Source: an uncultured Candidatus Nemicrothrix sp. (GTDB taxonomy: Bacteria > Actinomycetota > Acidimicrobiia > Acidimicrobiales > Acidimicrobilacustridaceae). From it: a stretch of DNA of 14,638 nucleotides. Under the pieces are notes generated by a model. It did no database searches and was not told the origin of the DNA. It saw only the letters and a list, made by a program, of their open reading frames with translations. The stretch is from contig CAIKHC010000069.1 in the NCBI GenBank assembly GCA_903827085.1, positions 1 to 14,638 of the forward strand, given 5' to 3'. Position numbers and translations under genes: made by a program. Shown in pieces: positions 7,372 through 14,240 of the stretch. Positions within the stretch are counted from its first letter, which is position 1, and the number at the start of each line of letters is the position of its first letter.

Positions 7372-8310
7372 CTACCGCCCAAGCAGAGCGGAACCGCCCG
7401 CATCGTCGAGCAAATAGCGGGCCATCGCTCGTCCGGTTGCTTCGCCCTCGGCCACCGCGCATCGTCGTGAATCACGAAGAACAGTTGACCCATCGGGTGC
7501 CGCAACGAGTGCATCGATACGAAGTCCGTCGCCATCAATCACGGCGTAAGCGCCAACGGGAAGATCGCAGTCGCCGCCAAGCTCAGCAAGAAATGCCCGC
7601 TCAGCATCGACGCACACACGGCTCGGCGCGTGGTTAAGCGCCGACAACAGCTCGCGTGTCGCCGCGTCGTCACCTCGACATTCAACAACGAGGGCCCCTT
7701 GCGCAACCTGCGGCAGCATCACCGAAGGTTCAAGCACTTCGACAACGCGATCGTTAAGCGAAATACCTAAGCGCTCGATTGCGGCAGCTGCCATCACGAT
7801 GGCGTCGAAACCGTCAGCTTTTGCGAGCCGAGTAGCGATGTTGCCGCGCAGACCAGAAAACACAAGATCGGGTCGAAGCGAAGCGAGTTGCGCTTTGCGA
7901 CGAATGGAGCCGGTCGCAACATGTCCGCCCTGCGGCAGACCATCGATGGTTGACCCAACAAGAACATCGCGAACATCGCCACGCTCAGGGACTGCGGCGA
8001 TCACAAGCTCGGGTGGAGTGAGCGCCGGAAGGTCTTTTCCGGAATGAACAGCAAGATCAGCGCGACCGTCGAGCACCGCAGCCTGGATCTCTTTGACGAA
8101 CACACCTTTGCCGCCCATTGCGTCGATCGGAATATCGAGGCGCTGATCAGCCATCGTCTCCACGATCACCTTTTCAACAAGCACTGAACGACCAGCAGCG
8201 GCAGCCGCTTCGTGCAGAAGCGTCGTCACATGATCGGCTTGCCACAGCGCAAGTGCGCTGCCACGGGTTGCCAAACGAAGGGTCACCGTGTCGGGACCGC
8301 CCCCGGTCAT
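7372..8310 (-). CDS. hemC: Porphobilinogen deaminase (hydroxymethylbilane synthase)
   Basis: This 312-residue enzyme joins four porphobilinogens into hydroxymethylbilane. It shows LRLATRGSALALWQA at the N terminus, GKGVFVKE at 68-75, ADLAVHSGKDLPA around the catalytic D85, and TGSIRRKAQL and GLRGNIATRL in the substrate-binding arginine cluster. C248 in GGDCDLPVGAYA is the attachment point of the dipyrromethane cofactor. The ATG at 8310 lies seven bases after the hemA stop; upstream in-frame starts would overlap hemA and add non-family residues. The position next to hemA is the common actinobacterial order. No hemD or hemB follows it here. Confidence 0.95.
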   Translation of the reverse strand: MTGGGPDTVTLRLATRGSALALWQADHVTTLLHEAAAAAGRSVLVEKVIVETMADQRLDIPIDAMGGKGVFVKEIQAAVLDGRADLAVHSGKDLPALTPPELVIAAVPERGDVRDVLVGSTIDGLPQGGHVATGSIRRKAQLASLRPDLVFSGLRGNIATRLAKADGFDAIVMAAAAIERLGISLNDRVVEVLEPSVMLPQVAQGALVVECRGDDAATRELLSALNHAPSRVCVDAERAFLAELGGDCDLPVGAYAVIDGDGLRIDALVAAPDGSTVLRDSRRCAVAEGEATGRAMARYLLDDAGGSALLGR

Positions 8311-8317
8311 GGTGGGC

Positions 8318-9577
8318 TCAGAGCTCGAAAAGATCGCGAAGGGCCTCGGCCAGACGTTCGCCACGAGGCGAGCCTGCAGCATCTTTCAAGCGAACTGTCG
8401 GCTGGTGAAGCAGCTTGGCCACGATTCCCTTCGTCAGCGCGTCGAGTGCTTCGAGTTGACGTTCATCGAGGTCGCCGAGACGGGCACGAAGGCGATCGAG
8501 TTCGCCAACGCGAATGTCTTCGGATTGTTCATGCAGACGAGAAACCAACGGCGCTACTTCGCGGGCCGAGATCACTGACAGGTACCGCTCGAGTTCCTCG
8601 GTGCACATGGCCTCAACCGATGCGACTTCGCGGCGACGTTCTGCCATGCCTGCTTCGGCGAACGCCCGAAGATCGTCCATGTCGAGGATGGTGACACCAG
8701 GAATATCTGCAGCAGCGGGATCGACATCGCGAGGAACAGCAACGTCGACCACGAGAATCTCGCGATCGCCGCGTGCTCGCATCACTCGTTCGATGTCGGA
8801 GTGTTCGATGATCATCGAATTCGCACCGGTGCCAGTGAGGAGAAGATCGACCTCGGAAAGCGCTGCATCGAGTTCAGCAAGACGAATTGGAGTTCCACCA
8901 ACACGCTCTGCGAGATCGGCGGCGTTCTCCCATGTTCGGTTCGCAATGCGGATGTCGGAGACACCATTAGATGCAAGAGCACGAACCATGCCCTCGCCCA
9001 TTTCGCCAGCACCCATTACGAGGATGGAGCGGCCTTCGAGAGAACCAAGTCGTTGGGCAGCCATTGCCACCGCCGCGGTTGACACCGACGCAACATGACG
9101 GCCGATACCGGTTTCCGTGCGAGCACGCTTTCCGACCTCGAGCGCATGACGGAACAACAGATTGAGTTGGGATCCGGCTGCGCCTTCGGCTTGAGCGATC
9201 TCCCAAGAGTGGCGGACCTGACCAAGGATTTCGGCTTCGCCAACCACGGCGGAGTCGATACCCGAGGCAACGCGGAAGAGATGTCCGGCAGCCGCATCGG
9301 CATCGTGCACATAAAGGTGGTCGGCCAGTTCTTCAGGCACAGCAAAGGCGAGTTCAGAAAAGAAGTTACGGAGATCGCCATACGCCGGATGAAACTTTTC
9401 GGCGACGACATAGACCTCGGTGCGATTGCAGGTCGACAACACCACGGCTTCGCTCACGTGGTCGTGCGACAGCACATCGTGCAGCGCCTTAGGCAGCCGA
9501 GCGCCATCGATCGTGACCCGCTCGAGCAGAGCGAGTGGGACCGTGCGGTGATTCAGTCCAACGACGACGACAGACAC
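8318..9577 (-). CDS. hemA: Glutamyl-tRNA reductase
   Basis: The 419-residue product catalyses the NADPH-dependent reduction of glutamyl-tRNA to glutamate-1-semialdehyde, the committed step of C5 tetrapyrrole synthesis. Visible signatures are VVVGLNHRTVPL at the N terminus, the catalytic C50 in LSTCNRTEVY, H99 in GHLFRVASGIDS, GEAEILGQVR at 113-122 and the Rossmann loop VMGAGEMGEGM at 187-197. A long helical dimerisation region ends the protein. The start is GTG at 9577, inside the end of the preceding gene, giving a 25-base overlap that implies coupled translation. An inverted repeat GGAG-CGC-CTCC (9592-9582) lies just upstream of this GTG and might mask its ribosome site. Confidence 0.96.
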   Translation of the reverse strand: MSVVVVGLNHRTVPLALLERVTIDGARLPKALHDVLSHDHVSEAVVLSTCNRTEVYVVAEKFHPAYGDLRNFFSELAFAVPEELADHLYVHDADAAAGHLFRVASGIDSAVVGEAEILGQVRHSWEIAQAEGAAGSQLNLLFRHALEVGKRARTETGIGRHVASVSTAAVAMAAQRLGSLEGRSILVMGAGEMGEGMVRALASNGVSDIRIANRTWENAADLAERVGGTPIRLAELDAALSEVDLLLTGTGANSMIIEHSDIERVMRARGDREILVVDVAVPRDVDPAAADIPGVTILDMDDLRAFAEAGMAERRREVASVEAMCTEELERYLSVISAREVAPLVSRLHEQSEDIRVGELDRLRARLGDLDERQLEALDALTKGIVAKLLHQPTVRLKDAAGSPRGERLAEALRDLFEL

Positions 9578-10188
9578 GCCTGGAGGCGCTCCTTAGCTTC
9601 GGCGAGGTGACCCTCGCGGATGAGTTCCAGCATTCCCGAATCCAGTGCGCCTTGCCAGTTCAGACCCTCGGTGGACGTGCCTTCGGCCAGGAGCCGGGCT
9701 CGTGCTTCGGTAAGGATCTCAACCAGTACGGCGTACTCGGGTCCGAACTCAGGACCATAGCGACGCCGGAGCCACGTTGAGAGAGCGGGCGAGGAGCCGC
9801 TGGTAGAGAACGTGACCAGCAGGGGCCCCTGCCTGACCCGTGCGGGCAAAGCGAAGGCGCAGTTGGCGGGATCGTCGGCGCTATTGACCCACACCCCAAT
9901 GGCCTCACCCTCGACGAACACCTGTCGGTTCACTTCGGGATCACTCGTGGCGGTGATCACCAGTCGATAGCCAGCGACCTCGTTGGTGACATAGGGGCGC
10001 TTGTGACAGATGACCCCATCGAGGGCAGCGATCTCGTCGAGGATTTCGGGGGCAACAACTTCGACGGTCGCCCCACACACCACGAGTTCACGGGCCTTCT
10101 GCAATGCAACTGGCCCGCCGCCCACAACTAAACAACGACGACCAGCGAGTGAAAGGTTCACGGGATAGAGCGGCTGATCGAATGGCAT
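9553..10188 (-). CDS. Precorrin-2 dehydrogenase / sirohydrochlorin ferrochelatase-type siroheme synthase (CysG N-terminal family)
   Basis: The 211-residue protein starts PLYPVNLSLAGRRCLVVGGGPVALQKA, a standard NAD-binding N terminus of the CysG-N/Met8/SirC group. VNSADDPANCAFALPA at 101-116 holds the conserved Asp (about D105) and STSGSSPALS at 128-137 the conserved serine loop. It oxidises precorrin-2 to sirohydrochlorin with NAD+, and some relatives also insert iron to make siroheme. The ATG at 10188 is one base after the rex stop; a longer frame to 10251 lies within rex. No uroporphyrinogen methyltransferase domain is fused, so that step must be encoded elsewhere. Confidence 0.93.
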   Translation of the reverse strand: MPFDQPLYPVNLSLAGRRCLVVGGGPVALQKARELVVCGATVEVVAPEILDEIAALDGVICHKRPYVTNEVAGYRLVITATSDPEVNRQVFVEGEAIGVWVNSADDPANCAFALPARVRQGPLLVTFSTSGSSPALSTWLRRRYGPEFGPEYAVLVEILTEARARLLAEGTSTEGLNWQGALDSGMLELIREGHLAEAKERLQACLSSSLD

Positions 10189-10189
10189 C

Positions 10190-10882
10190 TCAGCCCACCG
10201 ATTCTTTCGACTCTGCAGAAACGCCGAGTTCCTCGCGCAACGACGCGCCAATGGATTCGCGCTGTCCGTAGAAACTCAAGACCTGTAGTTCAAGGGCAAG
10301 ATCAACTTTGCGCAATTGAGCGTGATCGGGAACGGTCACAACTGCGGGCGCGAAATTCAGAATCGACGTGACTCCCGCAGCAACGAGACGATCGGCGACT
10401 TCCTGTGCACCGGCAGCTGGCGTTGCGATGATGCCGATGGCAATTCCAAGTTCTTCGACAAGCGCAGGAAGATCATCAAGATCACGGATTTTGTGGCCGC
10501 CAAACATGGTGCCGATCTTTGAGGGATCTGCATCGACAAGCGCGGCAACGGGGAATCCCCGATCGCCAAACCCGCCATAGTTCGCGAGAGCAGCGCCGAG
10601 ATTTCCGACACCAACAATGGCCACCGGCCAATCTCGAGTGAGACCAAGTTCGCGGCTCATCTGCACAAGGAGGTGGTCGACGTCGTAGCCCACCCCTCGG
10701 GTGCCGTAGGACCCGAGATAGGAAAGATCTTTGCGAACCTTCGCCGCATTCACTCCTGCGAGTTCAGCCAAGCGCTCGGAAGAAATCGTGGTCATGGCCT
10801 CGGCCTGGACTTCGAGCAGGGTCCGCAAATACACCGGCAATCGCGCCACGGTGGCTTCGGGAATTCGGCGTTTACGGTCCAC
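10190..10882 (-). CDS. rex: Redox-sensing transcriptional repressor Rex
   Basis: Rex is a dimeric repressor that binds DNA when NAD+ is high and releases it when NADH rises. The 230-residue product shows the winged-helix N terminus (RIPEATVARLPVYLRTL, LAELAGVNAAKVRKDLSYLG, GTRGVGYDV), the NADH-binding Rossmann loop GVGNLG at 91-96, and IIATPAAGAQEVAD plus NFAPAVVTVP. A C-terminal domain-swap helix follows. The frame is open up to a GTG at 10918, but GTG at 10882 is preferred. It gives the family N terminus, and a promoter with TTGTGA (-35) and TAGCGT (-10) lies between the two candidates. The longer start would lie upstream of that -10. Confidence 0.95.
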   Translation of the reverse strand: MDRKRRIPEATVARLPVYLRTLLEVQAEAMTTISSERLAELAGVNAAKVRKDLSYLGSYGTRGVGYDVDHLLVQMSRELGLTRDWPVAIVGVGNLGAALANYGGFGDRGFPVAALVDADPSKIGTMFGGHKIRDLDDLPALVEELGIAIGIIATPAAGAQEVADRLVAAGVTSILNFAPAVVTVPDHAQLRKVDLALELQVLSFYGQRESIGASLREELGVSAESKESVG

Positions 10883-10890
10883 GGAGCCCC

Positions 10891-10920
10891 ACGCTACCGA
10901 CCTCGTTCGTTTGTTCACAA
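10891..10920 (-). promoter_or_regulatory. rex promoter with overlapping candidate Rex operator half-site
   Basis: On the minus strand TTGTGA (10920-10915) and TAGCGT (10896-10891) are separated by 18 bases and sit eight bases before the GTG at 10882. The -35 is part of TTGTGAAC, which equals one half of the known Rex operator (TTGTGAA-n-TTCACAA type). The second half is poorly conserved here. Autoregulation of rex through such a site is known in actinomycetes. The imperfect palindrome lowers confidence. Confidence 0.45.
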
Positions 10921-10967
10921 AGTCCCGGCAGCCACCGTCGCCTTGGGGCCCAGGCTCTCGACCCCCC

Positions 10968-10973
10968 TACGCT
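10968..10973 (+). promoter_or_regulatory. Candidate -10 box for leaderless transcript of the seven-helix gene
   Basis: TACGCT (TAnnnT) is followed by GTGGCG and then the ATG at 10980. It is divergent from the rex promoter; both fit in the roughly 97 bases between the two start codons, so a Rex dimer bound at 10913-10920 could in principle influence both. Confidence 0.45.
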
Positions 10974-10979
10974 GTGGCG

Positions 10980-11750
10980 ATGCACGCCGCCCTCGCTGCC
11001 GCCGCCACCTTGGTATCGCTGGCCTTTGCCCTCTCAACGGGCGAACGTTGGCTTCGGGGTCGGAAGCGCCACGAAGCCGCCTGGACGCTTTCGCTCATCA
11101 TGTTCGCCCTCGGTTCGATCTCATTGTGGTGGGGAGCGGGGGTCGGATGGGGTGAGTGGTCGTTCAAATCGTTCTACTTGTTTGGCGCCATTCTCAACGT
11201 TCCGTTTCTCGCGCTTGGCACCGTTGAACTCTTGGCCGGCCCGAAACACGGTCGACGGTGGATGGCAATCATTTCGTTGTTGGGCGCGTTCTGCACCGGA
11301 ATCGTTGTGGCTGCGCCCCTTGCCGGAGTCATCGTTTCCGACGTCCTGCCCCAGGGCAAAGAGGTCTTCGGACCGGGACCACGTATCGCTGCGGCCATCG
11401 GTTCTGGTGTCGCTGCAGTCGTCATCATTGCCGGCGCAGTTTGGAGCGCATGGCGACTCTTTCGCGGTTGGCGTGCGGGCGCGAACACCGGAGCGACTCG
11501 AACAGGCGCTCCGTCACTTCGCCGTCTCGCAATTGCGAATCTCTTCATTGCAACCGGAACACTCATTCTCAGCGCCGGTGGTCTTCTGAATTCGGTCGTG
11601 AATGAAATGGACGGCTTTGCGATTTCGCTCGTTGCCGGTATCTCAGTGATCTTCGCCGGTTTCTTATTGACGAGTTCACAATCCTCAGCGCAATTACGCG
11701 CCGTCCCCGAACCCGAAGAGTGGCGCGCTCCGCAGGCTGATGTCGCCTAG
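10980..11750 (+). CDS. Seven-helix integral membrane protein of unknown function
   Basis: I do not recognise this 256-residue protein. It has about seven hydrophobic stretches: residues near 2-20, 33-54, 62-84, 92-117, 132-155, 178-203 and 208-228. Short basic loops (RGRKRHE, GPKHGRRW, RLFRGWRAG) separate them and an acidic Pro/Glu tail ends it. Helix two has SLWWGAGVGWGEW, and a VELLAG follows helix three. The frame is open far upstream, but those codons are antisense to rex and not protein-like. The ATG at 10980 places a hydrophobic helix at the N terminus and is preceded by a TAnnnT box at leaderless spacing. It stands alone on the plus strand, and its stop shares a CTAG with the stop of a small opposite-strand gene. 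Confidence 0.8.
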   Translation: MHAALAAAATLVSLAFALSTGERWLRGRKRHEAAWTLSLIMFALGSISLWWGAGVGWGEWSFKSFYLFGAILNVPFLALGTVELLAGPKHGRRWMAIISLLGAFCTGIVVAAPLAGVIVSDVLPQGKEVFGPGPRIAAAIGSGVAAVVIIAGAVWSAWRLFRGWRAGANTGATRTGAPSLRRLAIANLFIATGTLILSAGGLLNSVVNEMDGFAISLVAGISVIFAGFLLTSSQSSAQLRAVPEPEEWRAPQADVA

Positions 11751-11836
11751 AGGGCGAGCACAAACAGCTGCATCGCTGCTGCAAACAAAATAACGAAAAG
11801 CAGAATGCCAACAGCGATGACGGTTCCGGGTCGCAT
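11747..11836 (-). CDS. 29-residue single-helix membrane protein
   Basis: The ATG at 11836 opens a 29-codon frame starting MRPGTVIAVGILLF and ending LFVLAL, then TAG. Residues 6-29 are almost wholly hydrophobic, enough for one membrane helix. The single Arg at position 2 suggests a cytoplasmic N terminus. It has a Shine-Dalgarno GAGGA six bases upstream (11847-11843) that overlaps the TGA of the SAM-hydrolase-family gene nine bases away, so the two are probably co-translated. Its stop overlaps the convergent seven-helix gene stop in CTAG (11747-11750). I know no family for it. Its function is unknown; proteins of this kind often modulate a larger membrane protein. Confidence 0.6.
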   Translation of the reverse strand: MRPGTVIAVGILLFVILFAAAMQLFVLAL

Positions 11837-11845
11837 AGTTGTTCC

Positions 11846-12706
11846 TCAGGTTCGACGTTGGCCGAGTTGCACTGGCGTGATGATGCTGGGTGGACGTGTC
11901 TCATCGAACTGTTCAAACGTCACTGCTGACGTACCGGAGAGTCCGAGTTCTTCAGCTGCCGAATGTTTGTCGAGAACAATGGTGACAAGACCATAGGAAT
12001 CGACAATGAGACCAATTTCGTTTGGATCAAGGTCGGCGAATGTTCCGACTCGGCGAGCAATCCGAGAGCCGTCGTCCATAACTAAACGAATCGTTTCATC
12101 GAATGCTTCGAGTTCATCGGGGTCGACGTTGAGTTGCGCGTTGCCGTAATGATCGACCCACAGCACTTCAGCGTGGAGACGGCCTTCATCTTCTCGGGTG
12201 AGAGGAATCATCGCTGGGAAAAGAGAAATTGGATCGATGGCCGGACCAAGTTCGGAAAGGTCGACGCCGTTACACAAATGCGCTGCTGCGGGGGCAAAGA
12301 CATCGCGCCCGTCGAAGGTTCCGGGTTCTGTCGTAAAGCGATAGTCGGGGTTGACTATTTCGACGGCTCGACCGGCGCCACCACAAAGCTGCACGACAGG
12401 AGCAAGAACGCCATTGTCGGGCCCTACCAAGACCGATGATCCATCACCAATTTCAACGGCGATCGGACGACGAGGAGTGCCAACCGTCGGATCGATCACT
12501 GCGACAACAACACCTGGGGCGAGATAGTTCGCGGCTCGTACAAGCGCCAAGCCTCCGGCACGCACGTCGTAGACGGGGATGTCATGAGTGATGTCGATGA
12601 CTCGCACCTCGGGTGCGATGGAACGAATTACCGAATGCACGACGCCGACAAATTCGTCGACGCGTCCGTAATCGGAAAGAAAGGAAACAGTGTCGTAACG
12701 AGGCAT
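11846..12706 (-). CDS. SAM hydroxide adenosyltransferase / SAM hydrolase family (DUF62)
   Basis: Relatives split S-adenosylmethionine to adenosine and methionine with water. The 286-residue protein has the fold marks: VSFLSDYGRVDEFVGVV, THDIPVYDVRAGG, IDPTVGTPRR at 71-80, GPDNGVL at 95-101, GTFDGRDVFAPAAAHL at 129-144 and DHYGNAQLN at 185-193. The catalytic Asp and Arg of the known Asp-Arg-His triad appear as D72 and R79. The usual FHGRD His is Asp here (D132), and the usual DPGVG Gly is Thr (T74). Whether it is an active hydrolase is therefore open. The start could instead be GTG at 12715, three codons upstream. A TAACCT box at 12721-12716 precedes both. It follows proC by about 30 bases. 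Confidence 0.85.
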   Translation of the reverse strand: MPRYDTVSFLSDYGRVDEFVGVVHSVIRSIAPEVRVIDITHDIPVYDVRAGGLALVRAANYLAPGVVVAVIDPTVGTPRRPIAVEIGDGSSVLVGPDNGVLAPVVQLCGGAGRAVEIVNPDYRFTTEPGTFDGRDVFAPAAAHLCNGVDLSELGPAIDPISLFPAMIPLTREDEGRLHAEVLWVDHYGNAQLNVDPDELEAFDETIRLVMDDGSRIARRVGTFADLDPNEIGLIVDSYGLVTIVLDKHSAAEELGLSGTSAVTFEQFDETRPPSIITPVQLGQRRT

Positions 12707-12738
12707 GGGAGTCACAGGTTACCGGCGGGCCGGCAACG

Positions 12739-13530
12739 TCAGTCCTGACCGAGTTCTCGGGAACGGTCGGTGGCTGCGGCCACCGCATCGAGCACTGCCG
12801 AACGAAACCCGCCTGATTCAAGTGCACGCAGGCCAGCAGCGGTGGTGCCGCCCGGCGAAGTGACCTGGGCTCGTAACGATGCGGCCGCTTCGTCGCTTGA
12901 TTCGAGAAGGCTGGCGGATCCAAGCAAGGTCTGTACCGCCAGAACTTCGGCGACATCTCGGGGAAGACCGACAAGCACACCCGCTTCGATCATGCTTTCG
13001 GCCATCACGAATACGTAGGCGGGTCCCGAGCCGGAAAGGCCGGTGACAGCGTCAAGTTTGTCTTCGGAAACCCGAACAACAACACCCACGGCTTCGAGAA
13101 CCGAAGACGCCCAATCGAGATCGGATTCCGACGCCGAAGAACCGGGCGCGATTGCCGCCGCACCAGCCCGAACAACAGCAGGCGTATTGGGCATGGCGCG
13201 CACGACGGCAATGCCCTCGCCAAGCGCGCTCTGCAAAGCCGCAGTCGTGATGCCGGCGGCGATCGACAGCACACGAGTTGCACCAGCGGCAGCCAGCGCT
13301 CGGCACGTGTCGGCAACATCGCCGGGCTTCACTGCAATAACGGCGCCCTCGGCCTGCACGATGGCATCGGTCACGACGACGCCGGGAAAGAGCGACGTGA
13401 GTTCGTCGCGTCGATCGTCGACGCGTTCAATAACAGCAATCTCGGCCGGTTCGGCCCAACGAGCGTCGAGCAATCCCCCAAGAAGGGCCTCGCCCATACG
13501 GCCGCCACCAACGATTTGAAGTCGAATCAT
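12739..13530 (-). CDS. proC: Pyrroline-5-carboxylate reductase
   Basis: The 263-residue enzyme carries out the last step of proline synthesis, reducing pyrroline-5-carboxylate with NAD(P)H. It begins LQIVGGGRMGEALLGG (Rossmann loop), has RAMPNTPAVV mid-protein, GLSGSGPAYVFVMAESMIEAGV at the domain junction and SPGGTTAAGLRALESGGFR near the C terminus, all diagnostic. The ATG at 13530 gives the family N terminus. A TAGCGT box lies exactly six bases upstream, so the mRNA is probably leaderless. It heads the proC, SAM-hydrolase-family and 29-residue-protein group. Confidence 0.95.
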   Translation of the reverse strand: MIRLQIVGGGRMGEALLGGLLDARWAEPAEIAVIERVDDRRDELTSLFPGVVVTDAIVQAEGAVIAVKPGDVADTCRALAAAGATRVLSIAAGITTAALQSALGEGIAVVRAMPNTPAVVRAGAAAIAPGSSASESDLDWASSVLEAVGVVVRVSEDKLDAVTGLSGSGPAYVFVMAESMIEAGVLVGLPRDVAEVLAVQTLLGSASLLESSDEAAASLRAQVTSPGGTTAAGLRALESGGFRSAVLDAVAAATDRSRELGQD

Positions 13531-13536
13531 GCTGAG

Positions 13537-13542
13537 ACGCTA
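13537..13542 (-). promoter_or_regulatory. Candidate -10 box for leaderless proC transcript
   Basis: On the minus strand TAGCGT is followed by CTCAGC and the ATG at 13530. The hexamer is identical to that of rex, and the spacing is identical to those of copA, the photolyase and the seven-helix gene. Confidence 0.5.
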
Positions 13543-13751
13543 CCCAATCGATCCGTCCGGCCCGCTATGGGTTCTGCACAGGGCCACACTGCGACGCCTA
13601 CTCCGATCGTGCCCAACCGATCGGCGATCGTCGTCCGGGTGGTCGAACCGCCACAGTCACTTCCCCGATGACTGCAGAAGTTCGTTCCACCCGGACAACT
13701 GCGAGCGTAGAAAGCGCCACTGGCATCCCGCATGGGCCGAACGGCGATTTC
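13543..13751. other. Stretch between proC and the ybjN-like gene, no supported gene
   Basis: This 209-base stretch has short open frames on both strands. The best known-style candidate is a minus-strand frame from ATG 13733 to 13527 (68 codons) whose stop overlaps the proC ATG as ATGA. It lacks a ribosome binding site and looks unlike a folded protein. No tRNA can be drawn. It is most likely the trailer of the mshA-ybjN transcript plus upstream promoter DNA for proC. Confidence 0.4.
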
Positions 13752-13769
13752 CGCAGCAGTGCCGCTGCG
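13752..13769 (-). terminator. Candidate hairpin terminator after the ybjN-like gene
   Basis: On the minus strand CGCAGC-GGCACT-GCTGCG forms a perfect six-pair GC stem with a six-base loop. It abuts the TGA of the ybjN-like gene (13772-13770). No T-run follows, so it is a GC-hairpin of the kind often proposed in actinomycetes rather than a classic intrinsic terminator. Confidence 0.4.
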
Positions 13770-14237
13770 TCAGCTATTCGAGAACCGTGTCGCGAAACCG
13801 ATTCGCAGCGCCGGTTGAAAGAACTGTTCGACGTACATGTACAGCGAACCCAGGATTCGATCGAGTTCACCTTCATCGACTGCGTGGACCGGCAACGAAC
13901 CAGCGAGGAAGATCGCTTCTTCTTCGCCGATACAAAACGCCATTCCCGTGGTCTTGCGATTGCGGCGAAGCAAGTGCTCGTAGAACTGCGCGTGATTTTC
14001 GTCGGGAGATGGCATCACGTAGGTCTCGTAATGCAACGTGCGCTGACGCAACGTGAACCAAATTGTGAACACGTCTTTGCTTTCGCCAAGAACTCGGACA
14101 TACCAGCGACGCTCTGAAGGCTCACCGCGTTCTACTGCTGCAACGAATGGATTCGTTTGGAGCTCATCGGCGAGCCAAGCATCGATACGAAGCTCCATGG
14201 CGCCGAGTTCAACATCGTCTGCGATTTCGTCAGCCAT
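13770..14237 (-). CDS. YbjN-like protein (type III secretion chaperone-like fold) next to mshA
   Basis: The 155-residue protein has the alpha-beta pattern of actinobacterial YbjN proteins: an acidic N-terminal helix, RWYVRVLGESKDVFTIWFTLRQRTLHYETYVMP as the central sheet, then HAQFYEHLLRRN, GMAFCIGEEEAIFLAG and a C-terminal helix LYMYVEQFF. A YbjN gene directly after mshA is a conserved actinobacterial arrangement (for example Rv0486-Rv0487 in Mycobacterium tuberculosis). The function is unknown; the fold resembles secretion chaperones, hinting at protein binding. The ATG at 14237 lies three bases after the mshA stop, so translation is coupled. Confidence 0.82.
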   Translation of the reverse strand: MADEIADDVELGAMELRIDAWLADELQTNPFVAAVERGEPSERRWYVRVLGESKDVFTIWFTLRQRTLHYETYVMPSPDENHAQFYEHLLRRNRKTTGMAFCIGEEEAIFLAGSLPVHAVDEGELDRILGSLYMYVEQFFQPALRIGFATRFSNS

Positions 14238-14240
14238 GAG

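Noticed and set aside
8514..9098. 194-codon plus-strand frame inside hemA
   Set aside because: Shadow of the hemA coding frame; low-complexity Ser/Arg-rich product with no motif.
10731..10979. 83-codon upstream extension of the seven-helix protein
   Set aside because: It is antisense to rex, not hydrophobic and not family-like. The ATG at 10980 has a promoter at leaderless spacing.
13640..13665. GGTTCGACC on the minus strand resembling a tRNA T-loop
   Set aside because: No acceptor, D-arm or anticodon arm can be drawn around it.
13527..13733. 68-codon minus-strand frame overlapping the proC start as ATGA
   Set aside because: No ribosome site or leaderless box precedes it, its composition is not protein-like, and the proC promoter box lies inside it. 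The overlap alone is weak evidence.
13529..14056. 175-codon plus-strand frame spanning the proC/ybjN gap
   Set aside because: Antisense to the ybjN-like gene, rich in Arg/Ser/Cys with no fold pattern or start signal.
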